64,000 nucleotides of DNA from Shinella zoogloeoides (GTDB taxonomy: Bacteria; Pseudomonadota; Alphaproteobacteria; Rhizobiales; Rhizobiaceae), in assembly GCF_030733845.1 (NCBI RefSeq), contig NZ_CP132311.1, positions 2,793,501 through 2,857,500 of the forward strand, given 5' to 3'. Under the pieces are notes generated by a model that saw only the letters and a list, made by a program, of their open reading frames with translations, did no database searches and was not told the origin of the DNA. The stretch's first letter is position 1, and each line of letters starts with the position of its first letter. Both the position numbers and the translations under genes were made by a program. Positions 40,027-47,786 of the stretch are shown piece by piece.

Positions 40027-40055
40027 AGATGGGAACGGTTTTCGGCCCGTTCAAG
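40027..40055 (-). promoter_or_regulatory. Sigma-32 (RpoH) type promoter of hsp20
   Basis: Read on the minus strand: TCTTGAAC with core CTTGAA (40055-40050), a 16-base spacer and CCCATCT (40033-40027). This fits the alphaproteobacterial RpoH consensus and sets a transcript start near 40020. Confidence 0.7.
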
Positions 40056-40159
40056 AGGTGCCGGACGGCACAAAAAGCCTGCCCGCGGAATTTTTCGAGA
40101 TGAACGGCAAATGAACGGCCGCTTCGGAAAGCGTTCAGCTTGGCCTTGCTAGAACAGCA

Positions 40160-40270
40160 TCATCGAAAGCGACCCTTTCGACGACCGGGGTGCAACGTCC
40201 CTTCCTCCCCGGTTAAATTGCGCCGGCTGCATGTGTGCCACCCCCGTGCCACATGCAACCGGCTTTTTTC
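40160..40270 (+). ncRNA. Candidate structured small RNA with terminator
   Basis: Three consecutive hairpins lie in gene-free DNA between two divergent genes: TCGAAAG-CGACC-CTTTCGA (40163-40181), ACCGGGG/CCCCGGT with a loop carrying CTTCCT (40184-40213), and a long stem GCCGGCTGCATGTG/CACATGCAACCGGC (one mismatch) ending in TTTTTT (40222-40270). The last is a rho-independent terminator on the plus strand, although no plus-strand gene precedes it: the aldolase gene ends 850 bases upstream and has hsp20 in between. That implies a separate short transcript. The pyrimidine-rich CTTCCTCCCC segment resembles anti-Shine-Dalgarno motifs of rhizobial trans-acting sRNAs. No clear promoter was found; CTAGAA at 40149-40154 is a possible -10. 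Confidence 0.5.
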
Positions 40271-40322
40271 TTTGACGGGCCGGGGATGAGCGCCTATCCA
40301 TCCCTGTAGCAAGCCCGAGACC

Positions 40323-41294
40323 ATGCCGCCGATGGATTCCATTCTCCACGCCACCGCCGACAATCCCGTTCCGGAAAACCATTTCGCCGGCTTCCTGGAA
40401 GGCCGCGGCGGCGTGAAGATCCGCTATGCCGTGTTCCGCTCCGCCGAGCGCGAGGCGAAGGGCACGGTCGTGCTGCTGCAGGGCCGCAGCGAATGCATCG
40501 AGAAATATTTCGAGACGATCAATGATCTCACCTCCCGCGGCCTGTGGGTCGCGACCTTCGACTGGCGCGGCCAGGCAGGCTCCGACCGGCTGATTGCCGG
40601 CAACCGCGCCGGCCATATCGTGCGCTTTGCCGACTACGAGGCCGACCTTTCGCTCTTCCTCGAAAAGATCGTGCTGCCGGATGCCCGCCTGCCCTTCTTC
40701 GTCGTCGCCCACTCGACCGGCGCGCTCGTCGCCCTGTCGCAGGCCCCCGAATTGGAGAACCGTATCGAGCGCATGGTGCTCGCCGCGCCCTTCGTCGCGC
40801 TCGGCGGCCAGTCGATGAGCCAGCGCAAGATCGCCATCATCGCCCGCCTCGCCTCGCTGACCGGCCTCGGCACGCGCACGTTCCGCAAGGGCGACCCCTC
40901 GCTCGACTTCGCCCGCAATGTCGTGAGTTCCGATGCGCGCCGCTTTGCCCGCAACGCCGCGATCTACGCCGAGCACCCGGAGCTTTCGATAAGCTGGCCC
41001 TCCGCGCGCTGGCTGAACGAGACGCTGGCCGCCATGGCGCGCGTGACGCATCAGGACCACCTGACGCGTATCCGCATTCCCACCCTGCTGCTGTGCCCAA
41101 CGGCGGACGTGCTCGTGCCGCGCAAGGCGATCGGCGACCTCGCGCGCATTTTCCGCGCCGCCCGCCTGATCGAGATCGACGGCGCGCGCCATGAACTGTT
41201 CCAGGAAGCCGACCGCTATCGCGCGCAGGCGCTCGCCGCGATCGATGCCTTCATACCCGGCAGCGACGCCGAGGAAACCAGCCTCGGCGCCTGA
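40323..41294 (+). CDS. Alpha/beta hydrolase, lysophospholipase/monoacylglycerol lipase-like
   Basis: 323 residues without a signal peptide. It resembles the PldB/monoglyceride lipase branch (Hydrolase_4): GTVVLLQGRSECIEKYFETI (HG replaced by QGRSE, as is common in this branch), VATFDWRGQAGSDRL, and the nucleophile elbow FVVAHSTGALVAL. There the usual first Gly of GxSxG is Ala. LLLCPTADVLVPRKA contributes the acid and GARHELFQE the catalytic His. It would release fatty acid from lysophospholipids or monoacylglycerols. It ends 25 bases before the convergent hisN. Confidence 0.87.
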   Translation: MPPMDSILHATADNPVPENHFAGFLEGRGGVKIRYAVFRSAEREAKGTVVLLQGRSECIEKYFETINDLTSRGLWVATFDWRGQAGSDRLIAGNRAGHIVRFADYEADLSLFLEKIVLPDARLPFFVVAHSTGALVALSQAPELENRIERMVLAAPFVALGGQSMSQRKIAIIARLASLTGLGTRTFRKGDPSLDFARNVVSSDARRFARNAAIYAEHPELSISWPSARWLNETLAAMARVTHQDHLTRIRIPTLLLCPTADVLVPRKAIGDLARIFRAARLIEIDGARHELFQEADRYRAQALAAIDAFIPGSDAEETSLGA

Positions 41295-41319
41295 GACAAT
41301 CTCCAGCCATTCTGCATGC

Positions 41320-42093
41320 TTATGCCCTGAGCAGCGCCATCGCCTCGTCATAGACCTTGCGGCTGCCGGCCGCGATGATCTCGCCGCCCATTTCCGCCGG
41401 GCCGCCGTCCCAGGTGGTGATGACGCCGCCCGCCTGCTCGATGACCGGAATGAGGCCGCCGACATCGTAGGGCTTCAAGCCGCATTCGACGACGAGGTCG
41501 ACATGGCCGGCGGCGAGCAGCGCATAGGCGTAGCAATCGACGCCGTAGCGGAAAAGCCGGACCTTGTCCTGCACCGCCTCGAACCGCGTCTTCCGGCTCT
41601 CGGTGAAGAGATGCGGCGATGTCGTGAACATGATCGCGTCCGAGAGGCTGTTGCACGGCCGCGTCGAGAGCACCTTGCTGCCGTCGGGCCCGGCATAGTG
41701 CGAGACCTTGCCGTCCGCGAAATAGCGCTCGCCGGTGAAGGGCTGGTCGACGAGGCCCATCACAGCCTCTCCGTTGCGGTAGAGGCCGATCAGTGTGCCC
41801 CAGACCGGCACGCCCGAAATGAAGGCGCGCGTGCCGTCGATCGGGTCGATGACCCAGACATATTCGCGGTCGAGGCCGACCGAGCCGTGCTCCTCGCCAA
41901 GAATGCCGTGATCGGGGAAACGCTGCTCGATCAGCGCGCGGATCGCCGCTTCCGCCGCCCTATCCCCCTCCGTCACCGGATCGAAGCCGGTCGCCTCCTT
42001 GTTGACCACGTCGGCGCCGGCGCGAAAGCGCGGCAGGGTTTCCTTCTTCGCCGCATCGGCAAGAAGGTCGAAAAAGGCGCGGTCTGGCAGCAT
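41320..42093 (-). CDS. hisN: Histidinol-phosphatase, inositol monophosphatase family
   Basis: 257 residues. Metal-dependent phosphatase motifs are present: FDPVTEGDRAAEAAIR, HGILGEEHGSV (metal-ligand Glu), WVIDPIDGTRAFISG (DPxDGT) and the C-terminal GLKPYDVGGLIPVIEQAGG. The branch with WxxDPIDGT and CGLKPYD matches HisN-type histidinol-phosphatases of actinobacteria and rhizobia, which remove phosphate from histidinol-phosphate in histidine synthesis. An inositol or other sugar-phosphate substrate cannot be excluded. The gap to the next gene upstream carries the MmgR-type sRNA on the opposite strand. Confidence 0.87.
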   Translation of the reverse strand: MLPDRAFFDLLADAAKKETLPRFRAGADVVNKEATGFDPVTEGDRAAEAAIRALIEQRFPDHGILGEEHGSVGLDREYVWVIDPIDGTRAFISGVPVWGTLIGLYRNGEAVMGLVDQPFTGERYFADGKVSHYAGPDGSKVLSTRPCNSLSDAIMFTTSPHLFTESRKTRFEAVQDKVRLFRYGVDCYAYALLAAGHVDLVVECGLKPYDVGGLIPVIEQAGGVITTWDGGPAEMGGEIIAAGSRKVYDEAMALLRA

Positions 42094-42232
42094 GGGATCT
42101 CTCGGCGGGAGTTCGATACCGCTCCTCCATACTGCATCGGCGGAGAAAACGGAACCGGAATGACGGTGAACCCGCCATGAGCCGGACGCAGGTAAATTAC
42201 GTGTCGGGCCGCAAATTTGCTTCGCAGTTGCG

Positions 42233-42262
42233 CTTGACTTTTGTGCGGCGCAACATTATTCT
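42233..42262 (+). promoter_or_regulatory. Promoter of the MmgR-type sRNA
   Basis: CTTGAC (42233-42238), 18 bases, TTATTC (42257-42262): the rhizobial housekeeping -35 with a weak -10, placing the RNA start near 42269. Confidence 0.65.
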
Positions 42263-42268
42263 TTTCTT

Positions 42269-42347
42269 ACAGTCACTCGTGGCTGTAAATGCCCTCCTTG
42301 GGTGTTTCCTCCCTAGACTTGACCGCGCCGCAAGCGCGGTTTTTTTT
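42269..42347 (+). ncRNA. mmgR: MmgR/suhB-family small RNA
   Basis: About 79 bases. The central segment (TGCCCTCCTTGGGTGTTTCC and CTCCCTAGAC, 42290-42317) matches my memory of the MmgR sRNA of Sinorhizobium meliloti, which I place in the Rfam suhB family. The 3' end is a clear terminator, ACCGCGC-CGCAA-GCGCGGT plus seven or eight T (42322-42347). In Sinorhizobium MmgR limits polyhydroxybutyrate granule build-up and responds to nitrogen status. The unpaired CCTCC stretches could bind ribosome sites. The genomic spot, beside the N-formylglutamate amidohydrolase gene, is consistent. Confidence 0.82.
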
Positions 42348-42361
42348 GAGAGGGAGAGGGC

Positions 42362-43246
42362 CTATTCGGCGGCAAGCGCCCGGTCCGCGGCATATTCCTC
42401 CACATGGTCGGAAAAATCCTGCAGGAAGGCGGAAATCGCCGTCTGCAGCACCGCGAAATCCGGCCTCTTGGCCAGCGTCGTCTCATCGACATAGAGCCCG
42501 CGGTTCACCTCGATCTGCAAGGCATGCAGGCCCTTGGCCGGCCGGCCGTAATGCTCGGTGATGAAGCCGCCGGCATAGGGCTTGTTGCGCACGACGGAAA
42601 AGCCCATGTCCTCGAGCAACCGCATCGCCACGCGCGAGAGTTCGCCCGAGGCGCTGGTGCCGTAGCGGTCGCCGATGATGAAATCCGGCCGTATCCCCGT
42701 TCCCGACACCCGGATATTGCCCGGCATGGAATGGCAGTCGATCAGCACCGCGAAGCCGAAAGCCACATGGGTGCGCACGATGAGACGGCGCAGGCACGCA
42801 TGATAAGGCTTGTAGACATTCTCGACCCGCTCCAGCGCCTCCTCCACCGGAAAGCGATGGCGGTAGATCTCCATGTTTTCCGCAACGACGCGCGGGACCG
42901 TGCCGAGCCCGCCGGCGACGCGAATGGAGCTGATATTGGCATAGGACGGCAGCGGGCCGTCGAACATGCGGGGGTCGAGCTCATAGGGCTCGCGGTTGAC
43001 GTCGAGCCAGGCGCGCGGGAAATGCGCCACCAGCATGGGCGCACCGAGCGCCGGGGCTACCGAGAAGAGCTCGTCGACATAATGGTCTTCCGAACGGCGG
43101 ATGCCGAGCGCATCGAGACGCGACTGTTCAAGGAAGCCCTGTGGATAACGCCTCCCGCTATGGGGCGAATTGAAGACGAGGGGCACGCTCTGCGAAACCG
43201 GCTCCAGCACTTCGAAGTGGCTGTTTTTGCTGAAAGCCTCCGCCAT
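42362..43246 (-). CDS. N-formylglutamate amidohydrolase family protein
   Basis: 294 residues. Family motifs: VPLVFNSPHSGRRYPQGFLE, RRSEDHYVDELFS, HFPRAWLDVNREPYELDPRM, AVLIDCHSMPGN (metal-binding His) and LHALQIEVNRGLYVDE. It is a metal-dependent hydrolase of N-formylglutamate or related formyl/acyl amino acids. It is the longer, HutG-like branch, distinct from the protein at 9021-9809. It lies just downstream of the mmgR terminator on the opposite strand and upstream of divergent cpdR. Confidence 0.88.
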   Translation of the reverse strand: MAEAFSKNSHFEVLEPVSQSVPLVFNSPHSGRRYPQGFLEQSRLDALGIRRSEDHYVDELFSVAPALGAPMLVAHFPRAWLDVNREPYELDPRMFDGPLPSYANISSIRVAGGLGTVPRVVAENMEIYRHRFPVEEALERVENVYKPYHACLRRLIVRTHVAFGFAVLIDCHSMPGNIRVSGTGIRPDFIIGDRYGTSASGELSRVAMRLLEDMGFSVVRNKPYAGGFITEHYGRPAKGLHALQIEVNRGLYVDETTLAKRPDFAVLQTAISAFLQDFSDHVEEYAADRALAAE

Positions 43247-43437
43247 TGCCGTCCTTTACCATGCCTCGAAGTCATTACGCCCTTCATGTTGCCAGCGGGC
43301 CTATCGCGTGTCCATACTGAGAAACGAGGGATAAGGGCTTGCCCTGCCCCATTCACCGGATATTTACCGGAATACGCTCTTGTAACAGAACCGCCCCCTT
43401 GCGGGCAGACAACCTTCAGCAACGGTTCCCGAAATCC

Positions 43438-43800
43438 ATGACACCCAAGATTCTCCTCGCCGAAGACGATAACGATATGCGCCGCTTCCTGGTGAAGGCG
43501 CTCGAAAAGGCGGGCTACCAGGTGCTGTCCTATGACAACGGCGCCAGCGCCTACGACCGGCTTCGCGAAGAACCCTTCTCGCTTCTTCTCACCGACATCG
43601 TGATGCCCGAGATGGACGGCATCGAGCTGGCGCGCCGCGCCACCGAACTCGACCCGGACCTGAAGGTGATGTTCATCACCGGTTTCGCCGCCGTCGCGCT
43701 GAACCCGGATTCCAAGGCCCCGAAGGACGCCAAGGTCCTTTCCAAGCCGTTCCACCTGCGCGACCTCGTGGAAGAGGTCAACAAGATGCTGGCCGCCTAA
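43438..43800 (+). CDS. cpdR: CpdR-type single-domain response regulator
   Basis: 120 residues from the ATG at 43438; the frame upstream is not coding. It is a stand-alone receiver with Asp9-Asp11 region AEDDND, phospho-acceptor Asp53 (LLLTDIVMPEMDGIEL), Thr/Gly FITGFAAVAL and Lys in VLSKPFHLRDLV. The sequence is nearly that of Sinorhizobium CpdR1. In alphaproteobacteria CpdR is phosphorylated by the CckA-ChpT relay. Its unphosphorylated form primes ClpXP to degrade cell-cycle regulators. A direct repeat (ACCGGATAT, ACCGGAATA) lies in its upstream region. Confidence 0.93.
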   Translation: MTPKILLAEDDNDMRRFLVKALEKAGYQVLSYDNGASAYDRLREEPFSLLLTDIVMPEMDGIELARRATELDPDLKVMFITGFAAVALNPDSKAPKDAKVLSKPFHLRDLVEEVNKMLAA

Positions 43801-43851
43801 GGCCCGGAAAAGACCGCAAAATCGGCACGCAAAAAAAGCTGAAAAAGCCTA

Positions 43852-43880
43852 TTGACGTAGCCAGATGTTTTGTGGTCTAT
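43852..43880 (+). promoter_or_regulatory. Promoter of tRNA-Val
   Basis: TTGACG (43852-43857), 17 bases, GTCTAT (43875-43880), directly upstream of the tRNA gene. Confidence 0.7.
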
Positions 43881-43894
43881 CCGCCGCATCGGAT

Positions 43895-43969
<75 letters not shown>

Positions 43970-43979
43970 TTCGAATTCC

Positions 43980-44016
43980 AAAGGCCTTTCGGGAAACCGG
44001 AAGGCCTTTTGCTTTT
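43980..44016 (+). terminator. Terminator of tRNA-Val
   Basis: AAAGGCCTTTCGG, a GAAA loop and CCGGAAGGCCTTTT (one bulge), followed by GCTTTT. Confidence 0.75.
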
Positions 44017-44067
44017 GGTCGGCAAACGGGCATGCGTGAAGGCTGCGCTGCGCCGGCAAACGCCGAA

Positions 44068-44466
44068 TCAACCGGCCTCCCACTCCCTGAGAATCGAATC
44101 GCCGACAAGGCCGCGGGCGTGGTCGAGATAGGCTTGCGCGCTTTCGGCATCGCCCAGCCGGCGAAAGCTCTTTGCCATGGTGAGCGCCGGCAGGGGTTGG
44201 CCGCGGGCGGAGCACCAGTCGAGCGCCATCCGCGACACGGCGATGCTCCGCGCGTCGTCGCCGGTCTCGTGGAGGGCGGCGCCGAGGCCGCTCTTGATCC
44301 AGTAGCCGATATCGGCGCCCGGCAGGTGGGCATCCGCATAGTCCAAAGCCGCCGCCCAATATTCCACCGCCTCCGCATGCCGGCCGCGCGCACCGGCCTC
44401 GATGCCTTTCTGCGCCAGCGCAAGCGCTTCGGCTTCCAGCGGATTTTCCCTGTTTTTCCGGGGCAT
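44068..44466 (-). CDS. Small TPR-like protein
   Basis: 132 residues from the ATG at 44466 (MPRKNRENPLEAEAL); the frame is open further up but lacks coding character. It is a soluble, helical protein with TPR-like pairs: AQKGIEAGARGRHAEAVEYW, AAALDYADAHLPGADIGYW, LGAALHETGDDARSIAVSRM and AKSFRRLGDAESAQAYLDHA. It has no signal peptide. Function and partner are unknown. Confidence 0.75.
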   Translation of the reverse strand: MPRKNRENPLEAEALALAQKGIEAGARGRHAEAVEYWAAALDYADAHLPGADIGYWIKSGLGAALHETGDDARSIAVSRMALDWCSARGQPLPALTMAKSFRRLGDAESAQAYLDHARGLVGDSILREWEAG

Positions 44467-44699
44467 GCGGCGGTTTCCTTCGGCGTGTTTTGCGGCGCAG
44501 CAAAGCGCAAGGCGGAAATACACATATGCCGTGCAGGAAACAGTTGACGGCAGGCAGTGTTTTGCGCTCAAATGACAGCCGGTACAAGCCGTTCATTATA
44601 CCGGGAAATGGCGCCAACCCTGTGAAAAAGCGCCATAATTCTGGATAGGCGCGGTATGTTGCGAATACTCCCCATCGCACGATTACCCCTGGAATACGT

Positions 44700-44800
44700 A
44701 AAGTGTTTATTGGCTGGCTATGCTTGAAGCGTTCTACCGCAGCGCGAAAGATAGCCCACCCGTTGGAGGACGGGGCTAGAGGGTCGACGTGATAGGAGGA
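44700..44800 (+). promoter_or_regulatory. Switch-like leader of the purine permease gene (candidate riboswitch)
   Basis: The region 44467-44806 holds no gene. Its last part has two mutually exclusive pairings: GGCTAT (44716-44721) with ATAGCC (44751-44756), or TAGCC (44752-44756) with GGCTA (44774-44778) around an inner CCGT/ACGG. The core contains GTTCTACCGC, which resembles the junction J2/3 of purine riboswitches, though the rest of that class is not visible. The position, just upstream of the ribosome site of a xanthine/uracil-type permease, fits a xanthine (NMT1-type) or other purine sensor controlling translation. The class is not proven. Confidence 0.45.
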
Positions 44801-44806
44801 GTATCC

Positions 44807-46291
44807 ATGAGCGACGCATCCAGCATACATCCGGTGGACGAGAAACTGCCCGTCGGCAGGCTCGCAACGCTGGGCATTCAACACGTACTCGTCATGTATG
44901 GGGGTGCCGTCGCGGTGCCGCTCATCGTCGGCCGGGCCCTGCAGCTCAGCCCGCAGGACGTTGCGTTCCTGATTTCCGCCGACCTTTTCGTCTGCGGTCT
45001 CGTCACCATCATCCAGTCGCTCGGCGTCAGCCGCCATGTCGGCATCCGCCTGCCCGTCATGATGGGCGTCACCTTCGCCTCGGTCGGCCCGATGGTCTCC
45101 ATGGCCACCATGGTGCCCGGACAGGAAGGTGCGCGCATGATCTTCGGCGCCATCATAGGGGCCGGCTTCGTCGCCCTCCTGCTGGCGCCTCTCATGGGGC
45201 GGCTGCTGCGCTTCTTCCCGCCCGTCGTGACCGGCACCATCATTCTCGTCATCGGCGTGTCGCTGATGCGCGTGGGCATCAACTGGACCTTCGGCAACCC
45301 CTTCGGCCCGACGGCACCCAAGCTGATCAACCCGACGCATGCGGAGTGGCTGACCCAGATGAAGAAGCTCGCCGAGACCGGCGGACCGGCCGTTCCCGAT
45401 GGTTTCGCCATCGCGCCGACCGTTTCCAACCCGATCTATGCCGAGCCGAGCCACATCGCGCTTTCGGCCCTGGTGCTGATCTCCATCCTGCTCATCGCCC
45501 GTTTCGGCAAGGGCCTGATCAGCAACATCGCGGTGCTTGCCGGCGTCATCATCGGCTGCCTCGCCGCCACGGTGCTCGGCATGATGCATTTCGACCGCGT
45601 CGGCGAAGCCGGCTGGTTCGCCGTCGTCACGCCGCTGCGCTTCGGCATGCCGATCTTCGACCCGGTCCTCATCGCCACCATGACGCTCGTGATGATCGTC
45701 GTCATGATCGAATCGACCGGCATGTTCCTTGCGCTCGGTGAAATCACCGAACGGAAGATCGGCCAGCAGCAGCTCACCTCGGGCCTGCGCGTCGATGGCA
45801 TCGGCACGATGATCGGCGGCCTGTTCAACACCTTCCCCTATACGAGCTTCTCGCAGAATGTCGGCCTCGTCGGCGTCACCGGCGTCAAGAGCCGCTATGT
45901 CTGCGTTGCGGCCGGCGTCATCATGATCGTCCTCGGCCTCATCCCGAAGATGGGCGCCCTGGTGGAAGCCGTTCCGACCTTCGTGCTCGGCGGTGCGGGC
46001 CTCGTCATGTTCGGCATGGTCGCCGCAACGGGCGTGCGCATCCTGACGGCGGTGGACTTCAAGTCCTCGCGCAACAACCTCTTCGTGGTTGCCGTCTCGG
46101 TCGGCTTCGGCCTTATCCCACTGCTGGCACCGAACTACCTGATGTGGCTGCCCCACGCGATCCATCCGATCATCGAATCGGGCATCGTTCTCGCCTCGAT
46201 CGTGGCCGTGCTCCTCAACGCCTTCTTCAACGGCGTCGGTTACGACCATGCCTCCGCGGTCGACGCAGCCCGCATGGCCGACTCGCACTAA
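44807..46291 (+). CDS. NCS2 purine/pyrimidine permease (xanthine/uric acid type)
   Basis: 494 residues from the ATG at 44807, after a strong TAGGAGG site. About 12-14 membrane spans. It has the NCS2 QH motif in LATLGIQHVLVMYGGAVAVPLIVG, MIESTGMFLALGEIT in TM8 (with the substrate-contacting Glu) and GLFNTFPYTSFSQNVGLVGVT in TM10 (the NCS2 signature). It imports nucleobases with cations across the inner membrane. The TM10 sequence with FSQNVGLV points to the xanthine/urate branch rather than UraA. A possible ligand-responsive leader precedes it, and a terminator follows. Confidence 0.9.
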   Translation: MSDASSIHPVDEKLPVGRLATLGIQHVLVMYGGAVAVPLIVGRALQLSPQDVAFLISADLFVCGLVTIIQSLGVSRHVGIRLPVMMGVTFASVGPMVSMATMVPGQEGARMIFGAIIGAGFVALLLAPLMGRLLRFFPPVVTGTIILVIGVSLMRVGINWTFGNPFGPTAPKLINPTHAEWLTQMKKLAETGGPAVPDGFAIAPTVSNPIYAEPSHIALSALVLISILLIARFGKGLISNIAVLAGVIIGCLAATVLGMMHFDRVGEAGWFAVVTPLRFGMPIFDPVLIATMTLVMIVVMIESTGMFLALGEITERKIGQQQLTSGLRVDGIGTMIGGLFNTFPYTSFSQNVGLVGVTGVKSRYVCVAAGVIMIVLGLIPKMGALVEAVPTFVLGGAGLVMFGMVAATGVRILTAVDFKSSRNNLFVVAVSVGFGLIPLLAPNYLMWLPHAIHPIIESGIVLASIVAVLLNAFFNGVGYDHASAVDAARMADSH

Positions 46292-46311
46292 AAGCGCGGT
46301 CCTGAAACAGA

Positions 46312-46347
46312 AAGCCGGCCCGTTCATCACGGGCCGGCTTTTCTTTT
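46312..46347 (+). terminator. Terminator of the permease gene
   Basis: AAGCCGGCCCG, a TTCAT/CA loop and CGGGCCGGCTT followed by TTCTTTTT. Confidence 0.85.
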
Positions 46348-46363
46348 TGCCGAATGCCTTCGC

Positions 46364-46501
46364 TCAGTTCAGCGGAAGGCGCACGCCGCCATCCGAAACG
46401 GACGGACGGGCATAGGTCGTGTTGTCAGCCGCTCTCGTGCTGCAGCCTGCCAGCGCCAGAACTGCAAGCATGGCGACGATGAAACCGGAAATGGGGCGCA
46501 T
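46364..46501 (-). CDS. Very small lipoprotein
   Basis: 45 residues from the ATG at 46501, with a clear AGGAG site nine bases upstream. A signal peptide (FIVAMLAVLALAGC) ends in a canonical lipobox with Cys20. The mature part is only about 26 residues (STRAADNTTYARPSVSDGG). Such tiny lipoproteins are common in rhizobia and usually unannotated. No function is known. It lies on the same strand as dgoD, 80 bases downstream of that gene's end. Confidence 0.7.
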   Translation of the reverse strand: MRPISGFIVAMLAVLALAGCSTRAADNTTYARPSVSDGGVRLPLN

Positions 46502-46580
46502 GGTCCTCTCCTTTTGATGTGCCCCTATGACATAGGCACTGTGAGCGGCTGCGTCTACGCAGCCGGAAGGAAATGCCGGC

Positions 46581-47729
46581 TCACCACTCCGCGACGCTGC
46601 CGTCCTCATGCCGCCAGACGGGGTTGCGCCAGCGGTGGCCCTCCTTCGCACGCTCGATGACATAGTGCTCGTCCACCTCGACGCCGAGGCCCGGACCCTG
46701 CGGGATCGACACGAAACCGTCCGCATAGTGCAGCACCTCCTTGTTGGAGATGTAGTCGAGGATGTCGTTGCCCTTGTTGTAGTGGATGCCGAGGCTCTGT
46801 TCCTGGATGAAAGCGTTGTGACTGACGGCATCGACCTGGAGGCAGGCGGCGAGCGCGATCGGACCCAGCGGGCAATGCGGCGCCAGCGCCACGTCGTAAG
46901 CCTCGGCCATCGCCGCGATCTTGCGGCATTCCGTGATGCCGCCGGCGTGCGACAGGTCCGGCTGGAGGATGTCCACATAGCCGTCCGACAGCACGGACTT
47001 GAAGTCCCAGCGCGAATAGAGCCGTTCGCCGAGCGCGATCGGCGTCGCGCAATGATTGGCGATCTCCTTCAGCGCCTCGCGGTTCTCCGAAAGCACCGGC
47101 TCCTCGATGAACATGAGCTTGAACGGTTCCAACTCCTTCGCCAGCACCTTGGCCATCGGCCGGTGCACCCGGCCGTGGAAGTCGACACCGATGCCGATGT
47201 AGGGGCCGATCGCCTCGCGGATCGTCGCGATGGTCTCCACCGCCTTCTCCACCTTCTCCCAGGTGTCGACGATCTGCATCTCTTCGCAGCCATTCAACTT
47301 GATCGCCTTGAAGCCGCGCGCCACGACCTCGCGGGCATTGTTGGCGACGTCGGAGGGCCGGTCGCCGCCGATCCACGAATAGACCTTGATCCTGTCGCGC
47401 ACCTGGCCGCCGAGCAGCGCATGGACCGGCTGGCCATAGGCCTTGCCCTTGATGTCCCAGAGCGCCTGGTCGATGCCGGCGATGGCCGACATGTGGACCG
47501 CTCCGCCGCGATAGAAGCCGGCGCGGTACATGACCTGCCAGTGATCCTCGATCAGCAGCGGATCCTTGCCGACGAGATAGTCCGACAGTTCGTGCACCGC
47601 CGCCTCCACCGTCAGCGCGCGGCCTTCCACCACCGGCTCGCCCCAGCCGACGATGCCCTCGTCCGTTTCCACCTTCAGGAAGAGCCAGCGCGGCGGCACG
47701 ATGTAGGTCGTCAGTTTCGTGATCTTCAT
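46581..47729 (-). CDS. dgoD: D-galactonate dehydratase
   Basis: 382 residues of the mandelate racemase/enolase superfamily. It removes water from D-galactonate to give 2-dehydro-3-deoxygalactonate in the De Ley-Doudoroff galactose route. It starts [20 protein letters not shown] and has [20 protein letters not shown], then the metal ligands in GVDFHGRVH (Asp), [13 protein letters not shown] (Glu) and [15 protein letters not shown] (Glu), and catalytic His in [11 protein letters not shown]. No dgoK or dgoA lies nearby. It is followed upstream, on the same strand, by a GntR/FCD regulator. Confidence 0.92.
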   Translation of the reverse strand: MKITKLTTYIVPPRWLFLKVETDEGIVGWGEPVVEGRALTVEAAVHELSDYLVGKDPLLIEDHWQVMYRAGFYRGGAVHMSAIAGIDQALWDIKGKAYGQPVHALLGGQVRDRIKVYSWIGGDRPSDVANNAREVVARGFKAIKLNGCEEMQIVDTWEKVEKAVETIATIREAIGPYIGIGVDFHGRVHRPMAKVLAKELEPFKLMFIEEPVLSENREALKEIANHCATPIALGERLYSRWDFKSVLSDGYVDILQPDLSHAGGITECRKIAAMAEAYDVALAPHCPLGPIALAACLQVDAVSHNAFIQEQSLGIHYNKGNDILDYISNKEVLHYADGFVSIPQGPGLGVEVDEHYVIERAKEGHRWRNPVWRHEDGSVAEW

Positions 47730-47786
47730 GGAGTTTCCATCCCTCGTCAGTTCGTATGGTCCGCGGGCGCCGGCCCGGGCAATTCG

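Noticed and set aside
40222-40270. Hairpin taken as a terminator of hsp20 or of the threonine aldolase gene
   Set aside because: Its T-run is on the plus strand only, hsp20 reads on the minus strand, and the aldolase gene ends 850 bases earlier on the other side of hsp20.
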